Positions 1 through 9,586 of a stretch of 55,071 nt of DNA are shown here, piece after piece; within the stretch, counting starts at the first letter, position 1, and every line of letters begins with the position of its first letter. The stretch lies in assembly GCA_011390335.1 (NCBI GenBank), contig JAABSO010000029.1:1-55071 (forward strand), written 5' to 3'. The DNA is from Desulfotignum sp. (GTDB lineage: Bacteria > Desulfobacterota > Desulfobacteria > Desulfobacterales > Desulfobacteraceae). Under the pieces are notes generated by a model that was not told the origin of the DNA, did not search any database, and saw only the letters and a program-made list of their open reading frames with translations. A program made the position numbers and the translations under genes.

Positions 1-560
1 TCAACAAAAAGTTCTGCTTTATCGCCCGCAAGGTCAAGACCCCGTCTCAGGACACCAGCCCCACCTATGGCCCGCTGGTGTCCCTCAAGCGGTCCGGGCT
101 GAGGGGGAAGGCGGTGCACACCTACAAGTTCCGCACCATGCACCCGTATTCGGAATATCTCCAGCAGTACATGTATGGTTTGAACGGGCTCCAGAAGGGC
201 GGCAAGATCGAGAACGATTTCCGCATGACCACCTGGGGAAAGATGATGCGCAAGCTGTGGCTGGATGAGCTGCCCATGCTGTACAACTGGGTGAAAGGCG
301 ATTTCTCCCTGGTGGGGGTGCGGCCCTTGAGCTTCCAGTACCTGAGCCTCTACGACCAGGATCTCCAGGACCTGCGAAAGAAGGTGCGGCCCGGCCTGGT
401 CCCCCCGTTCTACGCCGATCTGCCCGAAACCTTTGAAGAGATCTGCGATTCGGAACGCCGCTACATCCAGTCCTTCCTGGCCCACCCGGTCAGAACCCAG
501 ATCCGGTATTTTATCAAGTCTTTTATCAACATCGCCTTGAAGGGCGCAAGAAGCAAGTAA
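1..560 (+). CDS. Bacterial sugar transferase (undecaprenyl-phosphate glycosylphosphotransferase), 3' part
   Basis: The reading frame is open to the left edge of the window, so the gene begins upstream and only the C-terminal ~185 residues are here. Family: bacterial sugar transferase (PF02397), membrane enzymes that move a sugar-1-phosphate from a nucleotide sugar to undecaprenyl phosphate, the first step of many exopolysaccharide or O-antigen pathways. Visible signatures are KFRTM near the start of the catalytic part, WLDELPMLYNW, and KGDFSLVGVRPLS, which match the conserved DELPQL..KGDMSLVGPRP core. The GTG at 78 is an internal valine, not a start: the upstream codons read in frame (KKFCFIARKVKTPSQDTSP) as part of the same domain. 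It lies 27 bp upstream of the WbpB-like gene, which supports a polysaccharide operon. Sugar specificity cannot be read from the sequence. Confidence 0.9.
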   Translation, partial: NKKFCFIARKVKTPSQDTSPTYGPLVSLKRSGLRGKAVHTYKFRTMHPYSEYLQQYMYGLNGLQKGGKIENDFRMTTWGKMMRKLWLDELPMLYNWVKGDFSLVGVRPLSFQYLSLYDQDLQDLRKKVRPGLVPPFYADLPETFEEICDSERRYIQSFLAHPVRTQIRYFIKSFINIALKGARSK

Positions 561-563
561 TGA

Positions 564-1541
<978 letters not shown>

Positions 1542-1590
1542 AAACTGGATTATGGGGCCAGGCTTGCATGACCCCATGCAAAGGAATAAA

Positions 1591-3339
1591 ATGGTGAAGG
1601 ATCTACAGAAATTTTTTGTTCATGAAACAGCTGTGATAGATGAAAAGGTTGCGATTGGGGAAAATACCAGGATCTGGCATTTTTCCCATGTGATGCCCGG
1701 CTCCGTCATCGGGGCGGGCTGCAATATCGGACAGAACGTGGTGATCGGCCCGGACGGGATGGTGGGCAACGGGTGCAAAATCCAGAACAATGTGTCGGTG
1801 TACAAGGGGGTGACCCTGGAGGCGGATGTGTTCTGCGGCCCGTCCATGGTGTTCACCAATGTGTTCAACCCCAGGGCACACGTCCGGCGCATGGATGAGG
1901 TGCGGCCCACCCTTGTGAAAAAAGGGGCGTCTCTCGGGGCCAACTGCACCATTGTCTGCGGGGTGACCATCGGCAGGTATGCCCTGGTGGGTGCCGGCGC
2001 AGTGGTGACAAAGGATGTGCCGGACCATGCCCTGGTGGTGGGGAATCCTGCCAGACTGGCCGGGTGGATGTGTGAATGCGGGGAAAAGCTGGGTCAGGAT
2101 ATGGCCTGCCCTGTCTGCAAGAAACAATATCCCTGGCTGGCACCGGATAGGCCATCAGATCAGGTACCCGGGCAGGATACTGTGACACCGGATTCCGAAG
2201 CAATGGCGTTTGTGGACCTGGCCGCCCAGCAGAAACAGATTTATCCGCAGATCATGCAGGGCATCCAGAGGGTGCTTGCCCATGGCAAATATATCATGGG
2301 ACCCGAGGTGAGAGAACTGGAAACCCGTCTGGCACAGTTTGCAAAGGTCAAGCATGCTGTCACCTGCGCATCCGGCACCGATGCCCTGCTCATGGCGCTC
2401 ATGGCCATGGACGTGGGGCCGGGGGATGCTGTGTTCACATCCAGTTTTACCTTTGTTGCCACTGCCGAGGTGATCCGTTTGACCGGTGCCACCCCGGTGT
2501 TTGTGGATATTGATCCGGATACCTTTAATCTGGGCACACAAAAACTGGCCCGGGCTGTTGAGACCATAAAGACCACCCGACCGGATCTAACACCCAAAGC
2601 TGTCATTCCGGTGGACCTTTTCGGCCTGCCCTGTGATTATGATGCGATCCAGGAAATTGCCCTGGCGCATGATCTTTTGGTTATAGAAGATGCAGCCCAG
2701 TCTTTTGGCGGTGTGTACAAGAAAAAACCGGCCGGCAGTCTGGGGCATGCAGGGTGCACCTCTTTTTTTCCGGCAAAGCCTTTGGGATGCTACGGTGACG
2801 GCGGGGCTGTGTTCACTGATGACGACACACTGGCCGGCATCCTCAGATCCATCCGGGTGCACGGCAAGGGAAAAGACAAATATGACAATATCCGGATCGG
2901 GATCAACGGCCGTCTGGACACCCTGCAGGCAGCCATTTTACTGCCCAAGCTGGAGATCTTTCCCATTGAGCTGGAAAAGCGGAACCAGGCGGCTGCAAAT
3001 TATACCGGGCTGCTGTCCGGCAGCTCCCTGACTTTGCCCACCGTTCCCAAAGGATATAAAAGCGCCTGGGCACAGTATTCCGTGCTTGCCAAAGATCAAG
3101 AAGTCCGCAGCAAACTCCAGGAACAGCTCAGGGAAAAAGGCGTGCCCACGGCAGTGTATTATCCGGTGCCCCTGCATCTGCAGACCGCATTTGCCGATCT
3201 GGGATACAAGGATAGAGACCTGCCGGTATGCGAAGATTCCGCTTCCAGGATCTTCAGCCTGCCCATGCATCCCTATCTGACCTCCCGGGCACAGGAGAAA
3301 GTGGCCGACATCATAAACGCAACTATGCAGGCCCTTTAA
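1591..3339 (+). CDS. Fused WbpD-like N-acetyltransferase and WbpE-like PLP aminotransferase
   Basis: One 582-residue protein joins two enzymes usually encoded separately. The first ~190 residues are a left-handed beta-helix acyltransferase with hexapeptide repeats ([15 protein letters not shown] and later [11 protein letters not shown]), followed by a CECG..CPVC segment like that of WlbB. From about residue 200 a DegT/DnrJ/EryC1 aminotransferase follows ([15 protein letters not shown]), with [11 protein letters not shown], the acidic [10 protein letters not shown] and the PLP lysine in [14 protein letters not shown]. Together they would aminate the 3-keto-UDP-GlcNAcA made by the upstream gene and acetylate the product, giving UDP-2,3-diacetamido-glucuronate. 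ATG 1591 is chosen because AAGGA lies 5 bases before it; the ATGs at 1552 and 1576 lack this. A terminator follows. Confidence 0.87.
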   Translation: MVKDLQKFFVHETAVIDEKVAIGENTRIWHFSHVMPGSVIGAGCNIGQNVVIGPDGMVGNGCKIQNNVSVYKGVTLEADVFCGPSMVFTNVFNPRAHVRRMDEVRPTLVKKGASLGANCTIVCGVTIGRYALVGAGAVVTKDVPDHALVVGNPARLAGWMCECGEKLGQDMACPVCKKQYPWLAPDRPSDQVPGQDTVTPDSEAMAFVDLAAQQKQIYPQIMQGIQRVLAHGKYIMGPEVRELETRLAQFAKVKHAVTCASGTDALLMALMAMDVGPGDAVFTSSFTFVATAEVIRLTGATPVFVDIDPDTFNLGTQKLARAVETIKTTRPDLTPKAVIPVDLFGLPCDYDAIQEIALAHDLLVIEDAAQSFGGVYKKKPAGSLGHAGCTSFFPAKPLGCYGDGGAVFTDDDTLAGILRSIRVHGKGKDKYDNIRIGINGRLDTLQAAILLPKLEIFPIELEKRNQAAANYTGLLSGSSLTLPTVPKGYKSAWAQYSVLAKDQEVRSKLQEQLREKGVPTAVYYPVPLHLQTAFADLGYKDRDLPVCEDSASRIFSLPMHPYLTSRAQEKVADIINATMQAL

Positions 3340-3419
3340 TGGGTGCCCCCTACAAAGCCTGAACGCAACTATAAAGGTCTGACCCCATACAAAGCCCACG
3401 GGATATAATTCATCCCAAT

Positions 3420-3457
3420 AAAAAATCCCGATAAGGTTACTTATCGGGATTTGTTTT
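3420..3457. repeat. 38-bp direct repeat, copy 1 (contains the terminator)
   Basis: This segment is identical over 38 bp to 12782-12819, and after one mismatch five more bases agree. The repeat consists of an A tract, a perfect hairpin and a T tract. The two copies have the same orientation and enclose about 9.3 kb rich in broken genes next to tRNA-Asn. It may be a duplicated boundary sequence, or simply a terminator that recurs in this genome. Confidence 0.85.
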
Positions 3458-3460
3458 TTT
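3423..3460 (+). terminator. Intrinsic terminator after the wbp genes
   Basis: A perfect 13-bp stem (3423-3435 with 3440-3452) closes a GTTA loop and is followed by GTTTTTTT. It lies 84 bp after the stop of the fused wbpDE gene and would end the polysaccharide transcript. An A tract precedes the stem, so it could also work in the other direction. Confidence 0.85.
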
Positions 3461-3769
3461 GGGGCAACATAGTGGAATAGGACGGAAGTTACAGCCAAAC
3501 TCAGCCGCCATCCGGCCTTTCGTATATTCCCCAGGAAAAAAAGTGATATTTAACTAATTAAATTAAATAGAAACAATGCCCGTGAAATAAAATCATTCAT
3601 ACTTGTGTTATGGTAAAACAAAATCAAATAATCCCAATAATATCAATAGCATCAAACAACTTTTGTACTAATTGGCACACAATATGAAAGGATCATGTTT
3701 AAATAGATAATCATTGCCGGCATTATCCGGCCAAAAGAGTTGACATGCAACAAAAAAAGGAGAATGAAG
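3461..3769 (+). other. AT-rich noncoding leader of the RTX-like gene
   Basis: No gene is visible here. The stretch is AT-rich (for example aattaaattaaatag near 3555) and presumably holds the promoter of the gene at 3770, but no -35/-10 pair stands out clearly. The only clear signal is the AGGAGA ribosome binding site at 3758-3763. Confidence 0.5.
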
Positions 3770-4723
3770 ATGGCGAAACCAATTTGGGCCGGCAAAGGTA
3801 GAAACGAAGGAAAGGAAAAATTTAATTCTGCATTGGATCGTTCATGGGAAGTTTCCTTGAATGATGAAAACGAAACAGACTTTGTTAACCAAGGTGGTGT
3901 GGAGGAAGTAGAATTCACTGACAGTAACGACTTTTTTTACCTGGCTGCCGAACAGGACTGGGATTATTATTGGAAAGCTGGTGATGAGATCGATGAGATC
4001 ATTGTAGAACCTATAGAAGACGAAGTCGTTCTCTCTAAAGTGCCTACAATAGACGGATTGGGCGGCGCCGACCAGCTCATCCTGAGCGAAGAGGCGATGA
4101 TTCATGACGGTTTCTTTGGAGGCATCCAGAACATAACAGTGTTGAAGCTGTTTGACGGGAAGGGTGTGGATGATGATTACGAATTTGTAGGAAGTCAGGT
4201 CACTCTGGGAGACGCTGCCCAGTCAGCCGGCATCCGGGAAGTCACAGGCGGTCCTGGTGATGACGTGATCGATTTCAGCGGATATGAACTTGAATATGAA
4301 CTAAATGATGACATGGAAGAGGTCGCGATCCCCCTGGAAATCATCATCAAAGGTGGGGCTGGTGCGGATGAAATGACTGCAAGCGCCGGAAATGACACCT
4401 TTATCTGGAAAGCCGGTGATATGGAAGGCACCAATGGCGATCATGCCGGGTTCGAAATTGATGGATATGAAGGCAACTTATTCGATATGATAACAGATTT
4501 CAGCACATCCGGAGAAGATGTGCTGGATATCTCTGAATTAGATGTTTACGGCTGGAAGGCGATTGAAAGTGAAGACGACACCATAATTCAGGTTGCTATG
4601 GCACAAAACAATACTGGAACTGAATCAGAACCAATTTATGAACCTGCCGACTACGTTGACCTCGTTCTGCTGGTTGGCGTGGACTATGACACTCAGTTCG
4701 ACTCCGGCGTAGTCATATCTTAG
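3770..4723 (+). CDS. RTX-type calcium-binding protein with type I secretion C-terminal domain
   Basis: 317 residues, very acidic, with no Sec signal peptide. The middle carries degenerate glycine/aspartate repeats of the RTX type (GGPGDDVIDFSG, IKGGAGADEMTASAGNDTF), which in the family bind calcium outside the cell. The C-terminal part (GNDTFIWKAGDMEG then MITDFSTSGEDVLDISEL) matches the type I secretion target domain of RTX proteins, so export by an ABC/MFP/TolC system is expected. No such exporter is in the window. The function of the N-terminal ~100 residues is unknown. The start at 3770 is preferred because AGGAGA lies 6 bases upstream; upstream in-frame TTG 3740 and ATG 3764 are less well placed. 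A strong terminator follows at 4768. Confidence 0.72.
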   Translation: MAKPIWAGKGRNEGKEKFNSALDRSWEVSLNDENETDFVNQGGVEEVEFTDSNDFFYLAAEQDWDYYWKAGDEIDEIIVEPIEDEVVLSKVPTIDGLGGADQLILSEEAMIHDGFFGGIQNITVLKLFDGKGVDDDYEFVGSQVTLGDAAQSAGIREVTGGPGDDVIDFSGYELEYELNDDMEEVAIPLEIIIKGGAGADEMTASAGNDTFIWKAGDMEGTNGDHAGFEIDGYEGNLFDMITDFSTSGEDVLDISELDVYGWKAIESEDDTIIQVAMAQNNTGTESEPIYEPADYVDLVLLVGVDYDTQFDSGVVIS

Positions 4724-4724
4724 G

Positions 4725-4982
4725 CTAACACAGATCAACCCAAAGTTCCACAATCCCATAACTCTCCGGCCCGCCGCTCTGAACAGTGTGGCGGGCCTTT
4801 TTTGCACTGTCTCTGAAAGCGTTTGCACCGTTCTTTGTTGTGACACTTGCCCAATAATGATCCCCTAAAGCCGTGGATTCAAAGTCCTGATAGTCTATAC
4901 AGTGGGCTGCTGTCAGGATGAAACCACCTTTAACCAAGAATCCTTGGCCATCTTCATTAACTGTCACAATAGATTCTTTCAA
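4725..4982 (-). pseudogene. Trypsin-like serine protease, N-terminal remnant
   Basis: The frame from TTG 4982 (AGGAGG at 4988-4993, spacing 5) encodes GQGFLVKGGFILTAAHCIDYQ, which includes the TAAHC motif carrying the catalytic histidine of S1 peptidases. After about 65 residues the frame runs into the terminator of the neighbouring gene and stops. The catalytic aspartate and serine regions are missing, so the gene has lost its 3' part, most likely by a deletion whose junction lies near 4800. The good ribosome binding site shows it was once a real gene. The family is judged from one motif and its surroundings. Confidence 0.55.
4768..4803 (+). terminator. Intrinsic terminator after the RTX-like gene
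   Basis: GGCCCGCC at 4768-4775 pairs perfectly with GGCGGGCC at 4790-4797, followed by six T. It lies 44 bp after the stop codon. The hairpin overlaps the truncated end of the protease remnant on the other strand. Confidence 0.88.
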
Positions 4983-5054
4983 AACAACCTCCTGAATAAT
5001 GGGCGGAACGAAGGCCATCTGGTGTATCACTGCAACCTTCTACTTTCCGGCCCG

Positions 5055-5525
5055 TTAAATATCAAGCCGCCATATGTAAAGCCGGCTTCTATAGCAGTGT
5101 CCACCCTGTGCTGCCTGCCCCGCATCAGCCGGAGTGCCATTTTGCACACCAAGCGACAATAGAGCATCTTGAAACTGGAGAGCCTTGTCTGTCCTGAAAC
5201 GATACTCAATTAAGCCTTGCCATCCATCACGGAAAACAGAAGACTCAAAAGAGACAGACAGTTTTTGCTGGTCAGTAGCATCCACGAAAAGTTTAGACAG
5301 CCTGGGGTCCTCCACAGAGATGTTGATCTGGCGTTTCCAATATGTGTAGCAGATTATGCGCTTCCCGGTTATTACAAGACATCCTGAAAAATCCTCTTTG
5401 CGGTGCACATATCGCTTCCCAGGGCCTTTAACTTTTCTGGCCATGAACCATCCAGCCATGCCTTCATCAGAAAGAATAATGCCCTATTCTTCCAGAATTG
5501 GCCGTAATTTCCTGGGTATGGATCA
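5055..5525 (-). pseudogene. PH-like domain protein, broken by an in-frame amber codon
   Basis: From ATG 5459 the frame gives 134 residues with a compact beta-rich core (GCLVITGKRIICYTYWKRQ, then KLSVSFESSVFRDGW) that resembles bacterial PH-like domains; no precise family is claimed. Upstream in the same frame, sensible coding continues through a TAG at 5484-5486: SIPRKLRPILEE, stop, GIILSDEGMAGWF. This suggests a longer ancestral protein with a nonsense mutation. The frame then meets TGA at about 5526, where homology to a different gene begins on the other strand, so the 5' end is also lost. It sits just upstream of the protease remnant, possibly an old operon. Confidence 0.45.
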
Positions 5526-5704
5526 GTATCCGGGATCTGTTCATGAAAAGCCCTGTTACACGGGATCTGGTCAAAAACGGCTCGGTAAAAGTTGTCGGTG
5601 CCATTTATGATGTGGGTACCGGGAAAATACACTGGCTGCAGCGATATCTATACCGCCAATTACCTATACTGAACTTCAGAACACAGAATATTACATACTG
5701 TTAA
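5516..5704 (+). pseudogene. Beta-carbonic anhydrase, C-terminal remnant
   Basis: This short frame encodes VWISIRDLFMKSPVTRDLV followed by KVVGAIYDVGTGKIHWL, which matches the C-terminus of beta-class carbonic anhydrases (typically N-V-x-x-S-I-x-D-L, S-P-x-x-R-D-L-V, K-V-V-G-A-x-Y-D-x-x-T-G-K-V). The zinc-binding cysteines and histidine of the N-terminal part are absent. Homology stops abruptly at about 5516, where the opposite-strand PH-like remnant begins, so the junction between two truncated genes lies there. The product would not be a functional enzyme. Confidence 0.6.
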
Positions 5705-5960
5705 CCTGTTAAGGGCATTTGTTAAGTTAACGATTAACAGATGCCGGTAACATCTCCCCAATGCCGGTTATGAATTTTACAGCATCTGATCTGCCTGATG
5801 CGGCGCAATCGGGCTTCCTGCCTGTTTCTTATAAAAAAAACATGCCCCTGCCGGTTATGCCTGACAATCCGGCAAAAAAGGGTAAAAAAAATGGCATGAT
5901 GATTGCAGAATCCCATTCGGGGTATGTGTTAAACGAAAACAGGAAAAAAAGGAGAAGACC

Positions 5961-6308
5961 ATGATGCGTAAAATGATTTTTTGTGTGCTGACAATGTTTT
6001 TCATTGTCATGACAACCGGTACTGGTGTCGCTGATGAGCCCAATGGAAACGACAGAAAAGGCAAGTATACCTATAAAAAGGTTTATAAATCCTGTGCCCA
6101 GAGAGGTGAAGTAGCGTCGTCAATACCGCATTTAAGTCCCAGCAGCAAAACAATGGCCCAGTGGGAACGCGTGTTTGAAAAACAGGATTTTGAGGAATTC
6201 AACTGCAGCCAGGAGTGGTCCCAATTGTCTGATAAAGATATAGCAGACATATATGCCTATCTGTACAAACATGCGGCAGATTCCCCCACACCGGCCAAAT
6301 GCAAATAA
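5961..6308 (+). CDS. Periplasmic cytochrome-c-like protein lacking a heme motif
   Basis: 115 residues with a clear signal peptide (MMRKMIFCVLTMFFIVMTT, cleavage near GVADE). The mature part (KVYKSC...LSPSSKTMAQWERVF...FNCSQEW...LSDKDIADIYAYLYKH) resembles the small cytochrome-c-fold proteins that accompany DUF3373 outer-membrane proteins in sulfate reducers, including the helix-rich C-terminus. There is no CXXCH, so no covalent heme c is expected; two or three cysteines might form a disulfide. AAGGAGA lies just before ATG 5961. The DUF3373 gene follows 22 bp later, so the pair is probably co-transcribed and acts in the cell envelope. The exact role is unknown. Confidence 0.7.
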   Translation: MMRKMIFCVLTMFFIVMTTGTGVADEPNGNDRKGKYTYKKVYKSCAQRGEVASSIPHLSPSSKTMAQWERVFEKQDFEEFNCSQEWSQLSDKDIADIYAYLYKHAADSPTPAKCK

Positions 6309-6330
6309 AACTCTGAAAAGGAGATAGGTG

Positions 6331-8025
6331 ATGAAAAAAGGATTGGCGGTTTTATTTGCATTTTTCTTCATGACGGTGTTCTCAGTCCCCGGTATTTTTG
6401 CAGCTGATGATGTACAGATGCTGAAAGAGCAGCTGGAGAGCATGAATGAGAACATGAAAAAGCTGGAGGAAAAGATAAGCGAACTTGAAAAAGAGAAAAT
6501 TGAAGAAACCGAAGAGGTTGAATACATCAGTGACCGACTGGACAAAGCGGAACTTCACACCGCCACCGACAGGATCTCTCTTGGCATTGAGCTGCGCTCC
6601 CGGGCCGATACCCTGCATTATGACGACATGCAGGCAGCCCCGGCAGCTCTTGTAAACGGATTTTTTACCCCGTATGCTTCAGGCGGATTCAACAACGCCA
6701 CATTGGCTCAGATTCAGCAGCGCATTCAGAATATGTCCATGGCAGGCATGATTCCCCCGACTGATGAATTTGATGCAGACAATAATGTTATCCTGACCAA
6801 TAAATTTTATCTGAACATGCATGCCAATGTGAACCAGCATTTGAATTTTTCCGGCAGGCTGGCTGCATACAAAGTTTTTGGAGACTCATCAGGGGTCAAA
6901 TTCAATCAGGGAAATCTTGGGGATGTCACCATGGACGGCAACACATCATCCCTGCCCCATGGTGACACCATCCGCCTGGAACGGGCTTACTTTGTCTACA
7001 GCAACTACCTGAAAAACATACCGGTCAGTTTCTCTTTAGGGCGGCGGCCCTCCACGTATGGACCGCCCCTGGAATATGCCAACTACAGCCTTGAAGCTGG
7101 TTCCCCACTGGGTACCATTATCAACTGGCAGTTTGACGGTGCCTCCCTTAATTTTGGTCTTGAAGAGGTCACAGGCATATACGGGGCAGCATTGAAGTTC
7201 TGCTACGGGGTGGGATTCGAAGGAGACTGGGGCAATTCCTATTCCCTGCAGGAAAGCCAGGCAGATGTTGACGATGTGCATATGTTTGGCTTTATAGCCA
7301 CCCTGTTTGATGACGACAGCACCAGTGCCGTGTTAAATTATGCCCATGCATGGGATATTACCGACGGGTTCACAGGCCTGACGGTGATGCCGTTTACTGC
7401 TGCGAAAGATCCATCAACCGGCCTGTATACATTTGAACAAAACTATGGTGGTTATATCAGCCGAATGCAGCCCACCTCGGACATCGGAGACTGGGATGCC
7501 GCATCCCTGCTGTTAAGAAAGAATCTGTATGAAACCTTTGAAAAAGATATTGATCTGTTTCTGGCCCTGTCCTGGAGCCATACGTCTCCGTCAAGGGTGT
7601 CTGCCAACCCATTTTACGAAATAATGGGCCAGGGGCTGCTCAGTTCCAATGGCAATCTTGAAAGCCATGACGGATACAGCCTTTATGCAGGGATTGTATT
7701 TCCCATGCCCTTTGACGGGCGACTGGGTCTTGAATACAATTGGGGATCCGAATACTGGTTCAATTTTACCGGGGCAGAAGATTCCTTAGTGGGAAGCAAG
7801 CTGGCCACCAGGGGCAGCGTCTATGAGGGATACTATATTCAGCCGATTTTTGGCGAAAACTTTTTTGTTAAAGTGGGATCCAGATACTATGATTACAAAT
7901 ACACCGGCAGTGGCAATCCCTTAGGGGCGCCTGAAAAAATATCAGAGCTGAATGCCTTGAATGCCTTTTTTCCTGTAGCAGATAAAGTATGGGATGGATA
8001 TATATCAGCCACCATTAGATTCTGA
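6331..8025 (+). CDS. DUF3373 family outer-membrane beta-barrel protein
   Basis: 564 residues. A signal peptide (ending near FAAD) is followed by a heptad-like coiled coil (about residues 25-60, rich in E, K and L), as in trimeric porins, then a long region of alternating amphipathic strands ending in aromatic SATIRF, a typical outer-membrane C-terminus. Stretches such as TATDRISLGIELRSRADTLH, SLGRRPSTYGPPLEY and YWFNFTGAEDSLVGSKLA match DUF3373 proteins as I know them. It probably forms an outer-membrane channel or barrel; the substrate is unknown. ATG 6331 is chosen over GTG 6328 because GGAG lies 7 bases upstream. Likely operon with the preceding cytochrome-like gene. Confidence 0.82.
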   Translation: MKKGLAVLFAFFFMTVFSVPGIFAADDVQMLKEQLESMNENMKKLEEKISELEKEKIEETEEVEYISDRLDKAELHTATDRISLGIELRSRADTLHYDDMQAAPAALVNGFFTPYASGGFNNATLAQIQQRIQNMSMAGMIPPTDEFDADNNVILTNKFYLNMHANVNQHLNFSGRLAAYKVFGDSSGVKFNQGNLGDVTMDGNTSSLPHGDTIRLERAYFVYSNYLKNIPVSFSLGRRPSTYGPPLEYANYSLEAGSPLGTIINWQFDGASLNFGLEEVTGIYGAALKFCYGVGFEGDWGNSYSLQESQADVDDVHMFGFIATLFDDDSTSAVLNYAHAWDITDGFTGLTVMPFTAAKDPSTGLYTFEQNYGGYISRMQPTSDIGDWDAASLLLRKNLYETFEKDIDLFLALSWSHTSPSRVSANPFYEIMGQGLLSSNGNLESHDGYSLYAGIVFPMPFDGRLGLEYNWGSEYWFNFTGAEDSLVGSKLATRGSVYEGYYIQPIFGENFFVKVGSRYYDYKYTGSGNPLGAPEKISELNALNAFFPVADKVWDGYISATIRF

Positions 8026-8035
8026 TTTTTTAAAC

Positions 8036-8085
8036 CACGAAGACCACGAAGAGCTCGAAGGAAGGGCTTCTTCGTGATTTTCGTG
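8036..8085. repeat. Imperfect inverted repeat built from CACGAAG units
   Basis: Arm 8036-8052 and arm 8069-8085 are complementary except for three central positions, and each arm holds two CACGAA units. It lies 10 bp after the DUF3373 stop codon. It may work as a transcript end although no long T run follows, or it may be a dispersed intergenic repeat. Confidence 0.6.
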
Positions 8086-8148
8086 CGTTTGCATGCAAAG
8101 CGGCATGGGAACTTTTTTACGGGGTGATTCAGGTAGATCGGCCGGAAT

Positions 8149-8571
8149 CTACAGGGACCTCAGAATGGTTACCTGCGTTGGCCCTGCATCCACCAAATGA
8201 CAGTTCGGGATCAAATTCTTTACGGCGCTGATAAGGCCGTGCCCTTCGCTGCCGGGTTGTTGGCCGCGAGGTCGTTTAGGATTCGAGGATGTTGACTTGC
8301 CTTCCCCTTTTTTCGTCCCTGTTTTTTCATTTTGCTTTGAAAATACCCGTTGTTTCAGATCCCTAATTTGGCCTTCCAACACCTTGATTTTATCTTTCAA
8401 GGGTTGTTCACGCTCAACCGCTTTGGCATGCATGGCCTTCCAATAACCAACTTCGGATTTTAATTCAAGATAGTCTTTCTCCAAAATGACAATTGTAGGA
8501 GATTGTCCAGCGAATAAATCAAGGATTTGATCATTGATTACAGATGGGTCTAATGGCCGTTTTTTGTGCAA
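8149..8571 (-). pseudogene. IS66-type transposase, N-terminal remnant
   Basis: The 140-residue frame contains a coiled coil ([20 protein letters not shown]) and then KRPRGQQPGSEGHG, the conserved N-terminal and linker signature of IS66 TnpC transposases. The zinc-binding segment, the DDE catalytic domain and the C-terminus are absent: the sequence loses all resemblance after GHG and stops. No accessory tnpA/tnpB genes or terminal inverted repeats were found nearby. It is therefore a fragment of an old insertion, not an active element. Confidence 0.7.
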
Positions 8572-8742
8572 GAAGCATCCATGCTTCTCGTATTATCGCA
8601 ATACTTGCGTTGTGTCCCGAACTTTTTTCAAATATTGAAAAAAAATTGCTAACCCGAATATTTACCCTGTTATATTTAATAGGGATTCGTAGGTCTGGGA
8701 TTTTTGGCTGGATCATAGGGCTTAGAGCGGGCTACCTTACAA

Positions 8743-9075
8743 TTGTCAGGGCAGGGTTGGCCTGGGTCTCCGATTATTATTGCAAAGACAGTGTCTGCCC
8801 GGACTGGAAGCAAAAAGAAAAACAGGCACAGGAAGCCCGTATTGGCCTATGAAGTCATCCAGATCCTATCCCGCCGAGACTATAGGCGTGGTGACAGGAG
8901 CCCTTCACAATCAAAAGAGGTGGTCTCTGGTGCATATCATGACAACAAAAAATCAAAGATTTTTCATCAATCTTCCTGCAAGGACTTCAACTGCAAAAAT
9001 TGTGTCACTGGTTTTAAAACCAGAGAAGCGGCAATAGAGGCTGGCTTCCGGCCGTGTGGCGGGTGCAAGCCGTGA
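8743..9075 (+). pseudogene. Ada-type zinc-binding domain fragment
   Basis: The last ~47 codons (from about 8932) encode YHDNKKSKIFHQSSCKDF followed by CKNCVTGFKTREAAIEAGF and PCGGCKP. The spacing C..C..C..C and the phrase R-x-A-x-x-A-G-(F/Y)-x-P-C match the metal-binding domain of Ada and the similar domain appended to secreted nucleases. The upstream part of the frame (8743-8930) has no recognisable domain and no ribosome binding site, so the original 5' end has probably been lost. A short stand-alone domain expressed from a downstream start is possible but unsupported. Confidence 0.45.
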
Positions 9076-9135
9076 AAAATTTAATATAGGAGATCTGAAG
9101 CCGTTGATATTTTCATTGAAAATCATGTGGCGTAG

Positions 9136-9369
9136 GTGACGCACACCGATAAGGTGCTTGACAAGGCAATAGCAGAAGATATTGTCGCCTCTCTGGAAGC
9201 ACGAACCCTTGTAAATGCAGATGATATAGAAGTGTCTGTTTCCAACAACGTGGTGGAACTTTCCAATTCTACTCCGGACTTAGCAGCCCGTGAGGCACCT
9301 GCCAACGCAGCACTTCACACAGCAGGCGTAAAAAGCCTGCAGAACAATCTGTTGATAAGCCGGTTGTAA
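9136..9369 (+). pseudogene. BON-domain fragment
   Basis: The frame from GTG 9136 gives 77 residues. Residues ~10-75 fit a BON domain: IAEDIVASLEARTLVNADDI, then VSNNVVELSNSTPDL and the terminal AGVKSLQNNLLI. BON domains bind membranes or ligands in periplasmic and osmotic-stress proteins. There is no signal peptide and no convincing ribosome binding site. A CBS-like fragment follows about 130 bp downstream in another frame, so this is probably a piece of a disrupted CBS/BON protein. A short real protein is possible. Confidence 0.45.
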
Positions 9370-9502
9370 GTTTCTTCATAAAAACAGCCTGGTAAATGAT
9401 GATTTTGATGATCTGAATTTGGGTGACGGTGTCAGATTCACAGAAGAAATAGGAGAAAGGATTCCCAGGCAACTACAGTAAAGTTAGTGGAAAAATATCC
9501 TT

Positions 9503-9586
9503 CTGCCTGAGGAGGCAAATGCCATCATGGCAGATGCCAAAGTGCGCCGCCTGATTGTGGTGGACAACGAAGATAAGTTGCAGGGA
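9503..9586 (+). pseudogene. CBS-domain fragment
   Basis: One frame reads LPEEANAIMADAKVRRLIVV then DNEDKLQG, the typical middle of a CBS domain (A-x-x-M-x-x-x-x-V-R-R-L-x-V-V-D). It begins and ends without start or stop context and is out of frame with the BON fragment upstream. It looks like a relic of a CBS/BON protein. Confidence 0.5.

Noticed and set aside
5372..5632. Alternative minus-strand frame containing KNRALFFLMKAWLDGSWPEK
   Set aside because: It overlaps the PH-like and carbonic anhydrase remnants, both of which match known patterns in other frames.
8036..8085. CRISPR-like repetition of CACGAA
   Set aside because: Only four units in an inverted arrangement with no regular spacers and no cas genes; it is a simple inverted repeat.
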